From PALSA-505 sp035308365 (GTDB lineage Bacteria > Actinomycetota > Actinomycetes > Streptosporangiales > Streptosporangiaceae): a stretch of DNA of 64,000 nt. Below are positions 8,042-16,176 of this stretch, in pieces. Position numbers and translations under genes: made by a program. The notes beneath the pieces are model-generated. The model was not told the DNA's origin. It was given only the letters and a program-made list of their open reading frames with translations, and searched no databases. The stretch's first letter is position 1. The number at the start of each line of letters is the position of its first letter. The stretch is from contig DATGGU010000005.1 of assembly GCA_035308365.1 (NCBI GenBank), forward strand, positions 112,205 to 176,204. Direction: 5' to 3'.

Positions 8042-8994
8042 GCAAGCCCGCCCGGCCGCTGCGGATAGGGACCCGCGCGAGCCCTATGGCCATCGCCCAG
8101 ACCAGCCATGTGGCGCGGCTGATCACCGAACGGACCGGGCAGGCGACCGAGCTTGTCAAGGTGACCACCTTCGGCGACGTCAGCCGGGGGGAGCTGAGCA
8201 CTATCGGCGGTACCGGGGTGTTCGTCAGCGGCCTGCGGGTACGGCTGCTGGACGGCGAGATCGACCTGGCGGTGCACTCGCTGAAGGACCTGCCGACCGC
8301 CGAGGCGGACGGCATCGTAGTGGCGGCCGTCCCGGCCCGGGACGACCCGAGAGATGCCCTGGCCGCCTTCGGCGGAGCCAAGCTCGCCGACCTGCCGGCC
8401 GGTGCCAGGATCGGGACGGGATCGCCGCGGCGGGCCGCCCAGCTCCGGCTGCTGCGCCCGGACACCACACCGGTCCCGATCCGGGGCAACGCCGGCACCC
8501 GCCTGGCCAAGGTCGGCCCCGGCCGGCTGGACGCCGTCGTGCTCGGCTATGCCGGGCTGGCCAGGATCGGCCGCCTGGATGCCGTGACCGAGGTCTTCGA
8601 GCCCGACGCGATGCTGCCCGCACCCGGGCAGGGTGCCCTGGCCGTGGAATGCCGGGCCGAGGCCGCCGGGCTGCGGGCCCTGCTGACCGCCATCGATGAC
8701 CCGGTCAGCCACGCCGCGGCCACCGCCGAGCGCAGCGTGCTGGCGGCGCTGCAGGGCGGCTGCAGCGCGCCGGTCGGCGCGTACGCCGCGTACCCGCAGG
8801 ACACGGGCACGGTGCATCTGCGGGCCGGAGTTTTCAGCCCCGATGGCGTGGGCGCCGTACGGGCCCGCGGCAGCGCCAAGGTCACGGACGCAGCGTCACT
8901 GGGCCGTGAGGTCGCCAGTGAACTGCTCCGCCGCGGCGCCGGGGACTACATCAGCGTGCTCACCGCGCGATCGAGGGATGGGGGAGAGCCATAG
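8038..8994 (+). CDS. hemC: Hydroxymethylbilane synthase (porphobilinogen deaminase)
   Basis: 318 aa. It polymerises four porphobilinogens into hydroxymethylbilane. The N-terminus RIGTRASPMAIAQ, the substrate-binding VHSLKDLPT and GTGSPRRAAQL blocks, and LQGGCSAPVGAYA, whose Cys carries the dipyrromethane cofactor, are all intact. The GTG start overlaps the hemA stop and the TAG stop overlaps the hemD GTG by one base, placing it in the middle of a coupled rex-hemACD unit. Confidence 0.97.
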   Translation: MSKPARPLRIGTRASPMAIAQTSHVARLITERTGQATELVKVTTFGDVSRGELSTIGGTGVFVSGLRVRLLDGEIDLAVHSLKDLPTAEADGIVVAAVPARDDPRDALAAFGGAKLADLPAGARIGTGSPRRAAQLRLLRPDTTPVPIRGNAGTRLAKVGPGRLDAVVLGYAGLARIGRLDAVTEVFEPDAMLPAPGQGALAVECRAEAAGLRALLTAIDDPVSHAAATAERSVLAALQGGCSAPVGAYAAYPQDTGTVHLRAGVFSPDGVGAVRARGSAKVTDAASLGREVASELLRRGAGDYISVLTARSRDGGEP

Positions 8995-10775
8995 TGAACC
9001 CCGAGGCTGTTGCTGGCAGCAAGGCCGATGGTGCCATGAGGAAGGCCGCCGATACCACGCCTTCTGTGCCGGGAAGAAACCCTGCGGCGGAGCCTTCTGT
9101 GCCGGGAAGAAAGCCTCCGGCTGACCCTTCTGGGCCGGAAAGACACCCGACGGCGGAGCCTGCTGGGCCGGAAAGACACCCGACGGCGGAGCTTTCTGGG
9201 CCGGAAAGAAATCCCGCGGCGGGCTGGGTCGCATTCGTCGGCGCCGGACCTGGCGATGAGAACCTGCTGACGGTGCGTGCCGCGAACCTGCTCGGCCGGG
9301 CCGACCTGGTGGTGGCCAGGCCCGAGGTGGCCGAGCAGGTCAAGGGCATCATCGCTGGCACGGCCGAACTGGCCGACGCCGCCGGTCTCGACGGGGATCC
9401 GCACATGATCATCTCCGCGGCCCGGGCAGGCAAGCTCGTGGTACGGCTGTTCGCCGGGGATCCGCTGACCTTCTCGGCCGGTGCGGACGAGGCGGCGGCC
9501 TGCGCCAAGGCCGGGGTCAGGTTCGAGATCGTGCCGGGACTGCCGTTCGCGACCGCGGTGCCCGCCTATGCCGGCATCCCGCTGACCAGCGAGGCCCGGG
9601 CGGAGGTACGGATCATCCACGCCGCCGAGCTGAGCCGGGCGCAGGCCGGTCCGGGCACCCTGGTCGTGCTCGGCGCCGAGGCCGGCCCGGCCGACATCGG
9701 CAAGATGCTGGTGGCGGCCGGCTGGCCGGAGAACACGCCGTTCGCCGTCACCTGGAACGGCACCACGACCTCGCAGCAGACCGTGGTCTGCACGCTCGGG
9801 TCGGTCGCCGCCGATCTCAAGGCGGCCGGGGTGAGCCTGCTGACCACCCACGGTCCCGCGGTCGCGGTGGCCGGGGATGCGGTGGCCGCCCGTAGCAAGC
9901 TGTCCTGGTTCGAGACCAAGCCGCTGTTCGGCTGGCGGGTGCTGGTGCCGCGCACCAGGGAACAGGCCGCCGAGGTCTCGCTGCGGCTGCGGGCCTACGG
10001 CGCGGTCCCCGAGGAAGTGCCGACGATAGCGGTGGAGCCGCCGCGCACTCCGCAGCAGATGGACCGTGCGGTCAAGGGCCTGGTCACCGGCCGGTACCAG
10101 TGGATCGCCTTCACCTCGGTGAACGCGGTGCGCGCGATCAGGGAGAAGTTCGAGGAGTACGGGCTGGACGCCCGGGCCTTCGCCGGGGTCAAGGTGGCGG
10201 CCGTGGGTGAGCAGACCGCCGCCGCGCTGCGCGCGTTCGGCATCGTGCCCGAGCTGGTGCCGCGGGGTGAGCAGTCCGGCGAAGGCCTGGCCGCCGAATG
10301 GCCGCCCTACGACGACGTGCTCGACCCGATCAACCGGGTGCTGCTGCCGCGCGCCGACATCGCCACCGAGACGCTGGTGGCCCGGCTGACCGAGCTCGGC
10401 TGGGAGGCCGAGGACGTCACCGCGTACCGGACGGTGCGGGCCGCGCCACCACCGGCCCCGATCCGTGAGGCGATCAAGGGTGGCGGCTTCGACGCGGTGC
10501 TGTTCACCTCATCCTCCACCGTGCGCAACCTGATCGGGATTGCCGGCAAGCCGCATCAGCTCACGGTGATCGCCGCGATCGGGCCGCAGACCGCCAAGAC
10601 GGCGGCCGAGTTCGGCCTGCGGGTCGACGTGATGGCGCCCACGCCATCGGTCACCGCCCTGGTGGACGCGCTCGCCGAACACGGCGCGGCCCTGCGCAAG
10701 GCCGCCGAGGAAGCGGGCGAGCCGCTGCGCAGGCCGAGTGAGCGGCGCCGGGGTGCGCGCCGGCGTCACCGTTAA
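8994..10775 (+). CDS. hemD: Fused uroporphyrinogen-III methyltransferase-like / uroporphyrinogen-III synthase
   Basis: 593 aa. Residues 1-77 are a low-complexity leader made of an 11-residue repeat. Residues 78-300 resemble the SAM-dependent tetrapyrrole methylase fold (VAFVGAGPGDENLLTVRAANLL, then VRLFAGDPLTFSAGADEA). From about residue 312 (FGWRVLVPRTREQAAEVS) to the end is the HemD fold that closes and flips ring D of hydroxymethylbilane. The methylase motifs depart from the usual GGDPF..GRGGEE pattern, so that half may be weak or inactive. Fusion of these two domains is normal in actinobacteria (compare Rv0511). The GTG start overlaps hemC. The Arg-rich tail RRPSERRRGARRRHR is odd but harmless. 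Confidence 0.9.
   Translation: MNPEAVAGSKADGAMRKAADTTPSVPGRNPAAEPSVPGRKPPADPSGPERHPTAEPAGPERHPTAELSGPERNPAAGWVAFVGAGPGDENLLTVRAANLLGRADLVVARPEVAEQVKGIIAGTAELADAAGLDGDPHMIISAARAGKLVVRLFAGDPLTFSAGADEAAACAKAGVRFEIVPGLPFATAVPAYAGIPLTSEARAEVRIIHAAELSRAQAGPGTLVVLGAEAGPADIGKMLVAAGWPENTPFAVTWNGTTTSQQTVVCTLGSVAADLKAAGVSLLTTHGPAVAVAGDAVAARSKLSWFETKPLFGWRVLVPRTREQAAEVSLRLRAYGAVPEEVPTIAVEPPRTPQQMDRAVKGLVTGRYQWIAFTSVNAVRAIREKFEEYGLDARAFAGVKVAAVGEQTAAALRAFGIVPELVPRGEQSGEGLAAEWPPYDDVLDPINRVLLPRADIATETLVARLTELGWEAEDVTAYRTVRAAPPPAPIREAIKGGGFDAVLFTSSSTVRNLIGIAGKPHQLTVIAAIGPQTAKTAAEFGLRVDVMAPTPSVTALVDALAEHGAALRKAAEEAGEPLRRPSERRRGARRRHR
9060..9224 (+). repeat. 33-bp in-frame minisatellite in hemD (5 units)
   Basis: Five units of exactly 33 bases (9060, 9093, 9126, 9159, 9192) with core CTGGGCCGGAAAGACACCC encode (P/S)SxPxRxPxAE-type 11-residue repeats such as ERHPTAEPAGP. 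Units 3 and 4 are nearly identical, pointing to recent slippage. The core resembles the 30-bp repeat in the prim-pol gene at 12421. Confidence 0.9.
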
Positions 10776-10833
10776 ACGGCATGGGATCAGGAGTTGGGAC
10801 CCGCTTAAACGGCATGGGATCAGGAGTTAGGAC
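10772..10833 (+). repeat. Direct duplication, period 33 bp, in the hemD-hemB gap
   Basis: TTAAACGGCATGGGATCAGG and the following AGTTRGGAC occur at 10772-10800 and again at 10805-10833, differing at one base. The first copy begins in the hemD stop codon. The second supplies the only SD-like sequence for hemB (CAGGAG, 10821-10826, about 13 bases from the ATG). Confidence 0.9.
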
Positions 10834-10839
10834 ACGCTG

Positions 10840-11829
10840 ATGAGTTCCCGTTTTCCCGCCGCCAGGCCGCGCCGGCTCCGGCGCACGGCCGCGTTGCGGC
10901 GGCTGGCCGCACCGGCCTCGGTACAGCCGGGCAACCTGGTGCTGCCGATGTTCGTCAAGGAGAGCATCGCCGAACCGCAGCCGGTCGCGTCCATGCCGGG
11001 CGTGTTCCAGCACACCAGGGACAGCCTGCGCAAGGCGGCGGTGGAAGCGGTCGAGGCCGGGGTGGGCGGCCTCATCCTGTTCGGCATTCCCGCGGTCAAG
11101 GACGCGCGGGGCTCGGCCGCCGATGACCCGGCGGGCATCATCCAGCTCGCGCTGCGGGATCTGTCCGCGGAACTGGGCGATGACACCGTGCTGATCGCCG
11201 ACCTCTGCCTGTGTGAGTACACCGATCATGGTCACTGCGGCGAGCTGACCGACGCCCAAGAGGTCGACAACGACGCGACCCTGGAACGGTACGCCTCCAT
11301 CGCGTGCGCGCAGGCCAGTGCCGGAGCGCACGTGGTCGCCCCGAGCGGGATGATGGACGGCCAGGTCGGAGCCATCAGGGCGGCACTGGACGACGCGGGC
11401 TACCCGGACATCGCCATCTGTGCCTACTCGGCCAAGTACGCCTCGGGCCTCTACGGTCCGTTCCGTGACGCCGCCGAGGGCGCGCCGCAGTTCGGCGACC
11501 GGGCCGGATACCAGCAGGATCCGCGCGGGGCCGATGAGGCGATCCGCGAGGTGCTGCTGGACCTGGACGAGGGTGCGGACATCGTCATGGTCAAGCCCGC
11601 CCTCGCCTACCTGGACGTCATCCGGCGGGTCGCCGACAGGGTCACCGTGCCGGTGGGTGCCTACCAGGTCAGCGGCGAGTACGCGATGGTGGAGGCGGCG
11701 GCGGCCAACGGCTGGCTGGACCGGGACCGGGTGATCATGGAGACGCTGACCGCGATCCACCGGGCCGGCGCCAGCATCATCCTCACCTACTGGGCAGCCG
11801 AAGTGGCGCGACGGCTCGCAGAGTCCTGA
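10840..11829 (+). CDS. hemB: Delta-aminolevulinic acid dehydratase (porphobilinogen synthase)
   Basis: 329 aa. It condenses two 5-aminolevulinates into porphobilinogen. The metal site DLCLCEYTDHGHCG contains the three cysteines of the zinc-type enzyme, the first Schiff-base lysine lies in YSAKYAS and the second in IVMVKPALAYLD. Both are intact, as is the length. Transcription probably continues from hemD across a 64-base gap holding a duplicated 33-bp segment. A hairpin follows 75 bases after the stop. Confidence 0.97.
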   Translation: MSSRFPAARPRRLRRTAALRRLAAPASVQPGNLVLPMFVKESIAEPQPVASMPGVFQHTRDSLRKAAVEAVEAGVGGLILFGIPAVKDARGSAADDPAGIIQLALRDLSAELGDDTVLIADLCLCEYTDHGHCGELTDAQEVDNDATLERYASIACAQASAGAHVVAPSGMMDGQVGAIRAALDDAGYPDIAICAYSAKYASGLYGPFRDAAEGAPQFGDRAGYQQDPRGADEAIREVLLDLDEGADIVMVKPALAYLDVIRRVADRVTVPVGAYQVSGEYAMVEAAAANGWLDRDRVIMETLTAIHRAGASIILTYWAAEVARRLAES

Positions 11830-11904
11830 TGAGACTTACTCAAAACCAGTCCGGCGGCCCTGACACCAGGCTCGTGACCCGTGGCGGCCGGCTGATCACC
11901 CGGA

Positions 11905-11941
11905 GGTTCTGAACAAGCCTCGATCGGCGCGGCTCAGAACC
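11905..11941 (+). terminator. Hairpin downstream of hemB
   Basis: GGTTCTGA (11905-11912) pairs perfectly with TCAGAACC (11934-11941) around 21 bases. It may terminate or attenuate transcription before the prim-pol gene. Confidence 0.4.
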
Positions 11942-11942
11942 G

Positions 11943-11978
11943 AGTTTCATGATCGTTTTGTTGGTTTGAAAGGGTTTC
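11943..11978 (-). repeat. Dispersed element R2, single-arm copy
   Basis: Read on the minus strand this 36-base stretch begins GAAACCCTTTCAAA and ends GATCATGAAACT. It matches 22903-22939 over its whole length with one gap and a few changes. It is AT-rich compared with its surroundings and lies 41 bases before the prim-pol start. Confidence 0.7.
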
Positions 11979-12019
11979 CGCATACAGCACCAACCGGACG
12001 TGGGAGCGGATGGGGCCTG

Positions 12020-12799
12020 ATGGTCGATGTGATGCTGCGCCGCGCGCGCCGCAGGGAGCGCACCGCGCGTGAGCGGATGGCTGCGGCCGCACGCCGGTAC
12101 GCCGGTCTGGGCTGGCCGGTGTGCCAGGGCGCGTATCCGCCACGGGTGCTGCCCGGCGCCGCCGCCGTGCGGGCCTGCTCCTGTGACCGGATCGGCTGTC
12201 CCGCGCCCGGTGCTCATCCGGTCTCCCCGGCCTGGCAACTGCAGGCCACCGCGGATCCCCTGACGGTCGGGCGGATGTGGGCTACCACACCGGAAGCGAA
12301 CGTGATCCTCGTCACCGGGCGGGTGTTCGACGTGCTCGACGTGCCGATGACAGCGGGGCTGACGGCGCTGGCGGAGATGGAGCGGGCGGGCATCCGGCCT
12401 GGCCCGGTGGCCATACTCGCTTCGCCGGAAAGACGCTCCGCGGCACTTTCTTCGCCGGAAAGACGCTCCATGACACTGTCTTCGCCGGGAAGACGCCCTA
12501 CGGCGAGTACCGGCGACCGGGCGCTGTTCTTCGTCGCGACCAGGGGAGCGCCCGAGATTCAGGACGAGTGGTGGTCCTGCCACCTGGACTGTGTGCCCGA
12601 CGACGACGTGGCCGAGGCGGCCGGCCTGCGCTGGCACTGCCGGGACAGCTATGTGCTCGCGCCGCCGTCCAGATGCGGTCCTGGCCTGACCACCCGGTGG
12701 ATCCGGGAGCCGGAGGGCCAGCCGCTGCCGGACGCGATGCGGCTGCTCGCGCACCTGGCCGACGCGTCGGCGGATGCTGCGGAGGAGGCGTCACGATGA
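12020..12799 (+). CDS. Bifunctional DNA primase/polymerase-like (prim-pol) domain protein
   Basis: 259 aa. The N-terminal ARRYAGLGWPVCQGAY, the Cys/His cluster CSCDRIGCPAPGAHP and the acidic pair in VFDVLDVP match the start, zinc-like knuckle and metal-binding Asp residues of the bacterial AEP prim-pol domain that is often annotated beside heme genes in streptomycetes. The middle is interrupted by a 10-residue repeat (SPERRSAALS). No helicase or C-terminal primase domain follows, so it may not be an active primase. The stop overlaps hemL by 4 bases (ATGA), tying it to heme synthesis. ATG 12020 is chosen; ATG 12032 is possible. The start is uncertain because the R2 element lies just upstream. 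Confidence 0.65.
   Translation: MVDVMLRRARRRERTARERMAAAARRYAGLGWPVCQGAYPPRVLPGAAAVRACSCDRIGCPAPGAHPVSPAWQLQATADPLTVGRMWATTPEANVILVTGRVFDVLDVPMTAGLTALAEMERAGIRPGPVAILASPERRSAALSSPERRSMTLSSPGRRPTASTGDRALFFVATRGAPEIQDEWWSCHLDCVPDDDVAEAAGLRWHCRDSYVLAPPSRCGPGLTTRWIREPEGQPLPDAMRLLAHLADASADAAEEASR
12421..12510 (+). repeat. 30-bp in-frame minisatellite in the prim-pol gene (3 units)
   Basis: Units at 12421, 12451 and 12481 share TTCGCCGGAAAGACGC and encode SPERRSAALS, SPERRSMTLS and SPGRRPTAST. The GCCGGAAAGAC core is also in the 33-bp hemD repeat 3 kb upstream. Confidence 0.9.
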
Positions 12800-14100
12800 C
12801 CGCGGGTGAACGCAGTGAAGAGCTGTTCGGACGGGCGGCCGGCCTGATGCCCGGCGGGGTGAACTCCCCGGTCCGGGCGTTCGGAGCGGTAGGCGGCACG
12901 CCGCCGTTCATGGTGGCCGGGTCCGGCGCCTACCTCACCGACGCCGATGGCCGCGAGTACGTGGACCTGGTCTGCTCCTGGGGCCCGATGATCCTCGGCC
13001 ATGCCTACCCCGAGGTGACCGCGGCGCTGCGCGAGGCGGCCGCGCGGGGGACCTCGTTCGGCGCCGTGACCCCGGGTGAGGTCGAGCTGGCGGCGGAGCT
13101 GGTCGCCCGCACCCCGGTGGAGAAGGTCCGGATGGTCAATTCCGGCACCGAGGCGACGATGACGGCGCTGCGGCTGGCCCGGGCCTTCACCGGGCGGCCG
13201 GTGGTGGTGAAGTTCGGCGGCTGCTACCACGGGCACGCGGACGCGCTGCTCGCCGCGGCCGGATCGGGAGTGGCCACGTTCGGGCTGCCCGACTCACCCG
13301 GCGTGCCCGCGGCGATCACCGCCAGCACCATGGTGCTGCCGTACAACGACGCCGAAGCGGTGCGCCAGGCGTTCGCCAAGCACGGCGACCAGATCGCCTG
13401 CGTGATCACCGAGGCCTGCCCGGCGAACATGGGCGTCGTGCCGCCGCTGGCCGGGTTTAACGAGCTGCTGGCCGGGCTGTGCCGCGAGCACGGCTCATTG
13501 CTGATCATGGATGAGGTGCTCACCGGGTTCCGCGTCACCGCCTCCGGCTGGTACGGCCGCGAGGGCGTGGCCGGGGATCTCATGACGTTCGGCAAGGTCA
13601 TGGGCGGCGGGCTGCCGGCCGCGGCGTTCGGCGGCCGGGCCGAGATCATGGACCTGCTCGCCCCGGCCGGGCCGGTCTACCAGGCCGGGACGCTGTCCGG
13701 CAACCCGCTGGCCACCGCGGCGGGGCTGGCCACGCTGCGGGCCTGCACCTCCGAGGTCTACGCCCAGGTGGACGAGGCCGCCGCCATCGTGGCCAAGCTG
13801 GTGTCCAGCGCGCTGACCGAGTGTGGCGTGCCGTTCCGGCTGCAGGAGGGTGGCAACCTGTTCAGCGTGTTCCTGGGCCGCGAGCTGCCGGTGCGCGACT
13901 TCGGCGAGGCGCGCGGCCAGTCACAGGCCGCCTATGCCGCGTTCTTCCACTCGATGCTGGACTCCGGCGTCTACCTGCCGCCCTCCGGCTACGAGGCGTG
14001 GTTCCTGTCCGCGGCCCACGACTCCGGCGCGCTGGCCCGGATCGCCGACGCCCTGCCCGCCGCCGCCCGCGCCGCCGCCTCCGTCCTGCGGGCCGGCTGA
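12796..14100 (+). CDS. hemL: Glutamate-1-semialdehyde 2,1-aminomutase
   Basis: 434 aa. A PLP enzyme converting glutamate-1-semialdehyde to 5-aminolevulinate. PGGVNSPVRAF at the N-terminus, the phosphate-binding NSGTEATMTALRLAR, the PLP-ring Asp in LLIMDEVLTGFR and the Schiff-base lysine in TFGKVMGGGLPAAAFGG are all present. The ATG overlaps the end of the prim-pol gene. With hemA, hemC, hemD and hemB this completes the pathway from glutamyl-tRNA to uroporphyrinogen III within 7.5 kb. Confidence 0.97.
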   Translation: MTAGERSEELFGRAAGLMPGGVNSPVRAFGAVGGTPPFMVAGSGAYLTDADGREYVDLVCSWGPMILGHAYPEVTAALREAAARGTSFGAVTPGEVELAAELVARTPVEKVRMVNSGTEATMTALRLARAFTGRPVVVKFGGCYHGHADALLAAAGSGVATFGLPDSPGVPAAITASTMVLPYNDAEAVRQAFAKHGDQIACVITEACPANMGVVPPLAGFNELLAGLCREHGSLLIMDEVLTGFRVTASGWYGREGVAGDLMTFGKVMGGGLPAAAFGGRAEIMDLLAPAGPVYQAGTLSGNPLATAAGLATLRACTSEVYAQVDEAAAIVAKLVSSALTECGVPFRLQEGGNLFSVFLGRELPVRDFGEARGQSQAAYAAFFHSMLDSGVYLPPSGYEAWFLSAAHDSGALARIADALPAAARAAASVLRAG

Positions 14101-14125
14101 CCGGTCTGGCTGATCCTCCGCCCGG

Positions 14126-15013
14126 TCAGCCGACGGCGACCGTGATGATCCCGGCCACGATCGCGGCCGCGGCGATCAGGCGCCTGGCCAGGCTGCCCTC
14201 GCCGAGCAGGCGCCCGCCAAGCAGCACGCCGAACAGGACGCTGACCTCGCGGGAGGGGGCGACCACGCTGACCGCGGTGAACCGCAGGGCGGTCAGCACC
14301 AGGATGTAGGCGAGCGGCGAGAGCACGGCCGCGCCGAGCACCTGCGGCCGGTAGCTGTGCCATACCGTGGCCAGCCGCTGCCTGTCCCGCAGCGCGATCG
14401 GCGCGAGCGCGATCGCCACGCCCAGCGTCGCGGCCCAGTCCTCGACGACCGGCGGAATGTGCAGCGAGCCCACGGCGTATTTGTCCCACAGCGTGTAGGC
14501 GGCGATGGTGACCCCGGTGAGCAGGGCGAACGTGATACCCATGGCGGCGGCCGGGCGAGAGGGCGGTGACGGCGTCACCGGGTGGCTGCGTCCTGGCAGG
14601 CCGATGACCGTGACGCCCACCACGATCAGCAGGATCCCGGTGATGCTCACCGGACCCGGGCGCTCGCCGAGCAGCAGGAGCCCGCCGATCGCGGCCAGCA
14701 GCGCGCCGCTGCCCCGGCCGACCGGGTACACCACCGAAAGGTCGCCGAGCCGGTACCCGTTCTGCAGCAGCAGCGCGTACCCGATGTGGATGACGGCGGT
14801 CCCGGCCAGGAACACGGTCGGCAGCCCGGACAACCGGGGGTGCACGACGGCAAGGACGACGGCGGTCACCGGTGCATACAGGATCGCCCCCATCGTAAAA
14901 AACAGCCACAGGAAGCACACGGCGCCGGCGCTTGCCGCCTGCTTGCTGAAGAGGTTCCAGCTAGCGTGCGCCAGCGCGGCTATGAGGATGAGTGCGATCG
15001 CAGTAGGACTCAC
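14126..15013 (-). CDS. EamA/DMT family transporter
   Basis: 295 aa with about ten hydrophobic helices in two repeated halves, as in drug/metabolite transporters of the EamA type; the motif VVYPVGRGSGALLAAIGG ends the first half and VVAPSREVSVLFG lies in the second. It probably exports a small metabolite, but the substrate is unknown. The GTG start follows AGGAG on the minus strand. It is convergent with hemL, with 25 bases between stops. Confidence 0.85.
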   Translation of the reverse strand: MSPTAIALILIAALAHASWNLFSKQAASAGAVCFLWLFFTMGAILYAPVTAVVLAVVHPRLSGLPTVFLAGTAVIHIGYALLLQNGYRLGDLSVVYPVGRGSGALLAAIGGLLLLGERPGPVSITGILLIVVGVTVIGLPGRSHPVTPSPPSRPAAAMGITFALLTGVTIAAYTLWDKYAVGSLHIPPVVEDWAATLGVAIALAPIALRDRQRLATVWHSYRPQVLGAAVLSPLAYILVLTALRFTAVSVVAPSREVSVLFGVLLGGRLLGEGSLARRLIAAAAIVAGIITVAVG

Positions 15014-15281
15014 GGGGCGGCTCCTGCTGGGTCAGGCCCTTGCGGGCATGCCGGACAGAGCCCTCGAGGCTTCTCTCCCGTGAGGTGTTGGCCGCCGCCG
15101 CGACCGGCTGGCGACGGTTCCCGGCGCCGCTCGGTCCAGACCGCGCCGTCCTGATTTTGGTCACCGGGGCGGGCGGCGCGCGGAACCCTAGGCGCAACCA
15201 CATGCTTCGCTCAGATTACGTCACGACAGGGCCGCGATCAGCGCCGGGCTGCCTGGCCGCCGCCGGTAGGCTGGGCACGCC

Positions 15282-15950
15282 ATGACTGACACACGCGGCA
15301 CGGATGAGGGCACGCCGCGGCGCGAGCAGACCGTCGTGCACTTGCTCCGCCACGGTGAGGTTCATAACCCCGAACATGTGATCTATGGCCGGATCCCCGG
15401 CTTCCACCTGTCTGAGGACGGCCGGATGATGGCCAAGGCGGCGGCCGACTTCCTGGCCGGCCGGGACATCACGGCCCTATTCAGCTCGCCGCTGGAACGG
15501 GCCCGCGAGACGGCCGAGCCGCTCGCCGCCCAGTTCGGGCTCGAAGTGACGATCGACGACCGGCTGATCGAGCCGTGGAACCACTTCGAGGGGCTCACGT
15601 TCGGCGTGGGGGACGGCTCGCTGCGCCGGGTGGAGCACTGGTGGGCCCTGCGCAATCCCTTCCGGCCGTCCTGGGGCGAGCCCTACCGGCAGGTCGCGGA
15701 CCGGATGCTGGCCGCGATGACCCGCGCCAGGGATGCGGCGCGCGGCCACGAGGCGGTCTGTGTCAGCCACCAGTTGCCGATCTGGGTAACCCGTCGCCAG
15801 GCCGAGCGGCGCAGGCTCTGGCACCACCCGGGCCGTCGCGAGTGCGCCCTGGGCAGCGTGACCAGCTTCACCTACGACGGCGACCGGATCACCGGCGTCA
15901 GCTACGCCGAGCCCGCCGGGCCGGTCGGCCGCAAGATCGCCGGCGCCTGA
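15282..15950 (+). CDS. Histidine phosphatase family protein (phosphoglycerate mutase-like)
   Basis: 222 aa. The catalytic RHGE (VVHLLRHGEVHNP), SSPLERARETAEPLAAQFG, the acidic IEPWNHFEGLTFG and the second catalytic His in VCVSHQLPIWVTRR define the branch-1 histidine phosphatases. The substrate is unknown. In M. tuberculosis the homologue Rv0525 lies between hemL and the cytochrome c biogenesis genes, as here. The ATG follows a weak ribosome-binding site. Confidence 0.85.
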   Translation: MTDTRGTDEGTPRREQTVVHLLRHGEVHNPEHVIYGRIPGFHLSEDGRMMAKAAADFLAGRDITALFSSPLERARETAEPLAAQFGLEVTIDDRLIEPWNHFEGLTFGVGDGSLRRVEHWWALRNPFRPSWGEPYRQVADRMLAAMTRARDAARGHEAVCVSHQLPIWVTRRQAERRRLWHHPGRRECALGSVTSFTYDGDRITGVSYAEPAGPVGRKIAGA

Positions 15951-16077
15951 CACAGCCTCCGGCCACACGCCGGTCATGTGAGGCTGAGGTCTATCGCCGG
16001 GCCGGGGTCTCGCCGGGAACCGGCATACGGCACAATAGACCGGGTTACTACCGTCTGTAGGAGACCTGGAGTTTTCA

Positions 16078-16176
16078 GTGTCCCGCATCACCCGGTTGCA
16101 GGGCCGCCGCGCGGCACCGCGCGGTGATGCCGGGCTTGCCACTTCCGGGTTTACCCGCCGGATGGCGGCGCGTTGA
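16078..16176 (+). CDS. Possible 32-residue peptide overlapping the resB start
   Basis: A GTG at 16078, preceded by GGAGACCTGGAG about 7-15 bases upstream, opens a short frame (VSRITRLQGRRAAPRGDAGL...) that stops at TGA 16174-16176, overlapping the TTG start of resB by 4 bases. The good ribosome-binding site and TTGA overlap suggest translational coupling; resB has no good site of its own. It shows no similarity I recognise to ResA or CcdA, the two genes expected at this place. It may be a coupling leader or the remnant of a deletion. Confidence 0.35.
   Translation: MSRITRLQGRRAAPRGDAGLATSGFTRRMAAR

Noticed and set aside
12277..12795. N-terminal extension of HemL
   Set aside because: It overlaps the prim-pol gene in another frame; ATG 12796 matches the usual HemL start.
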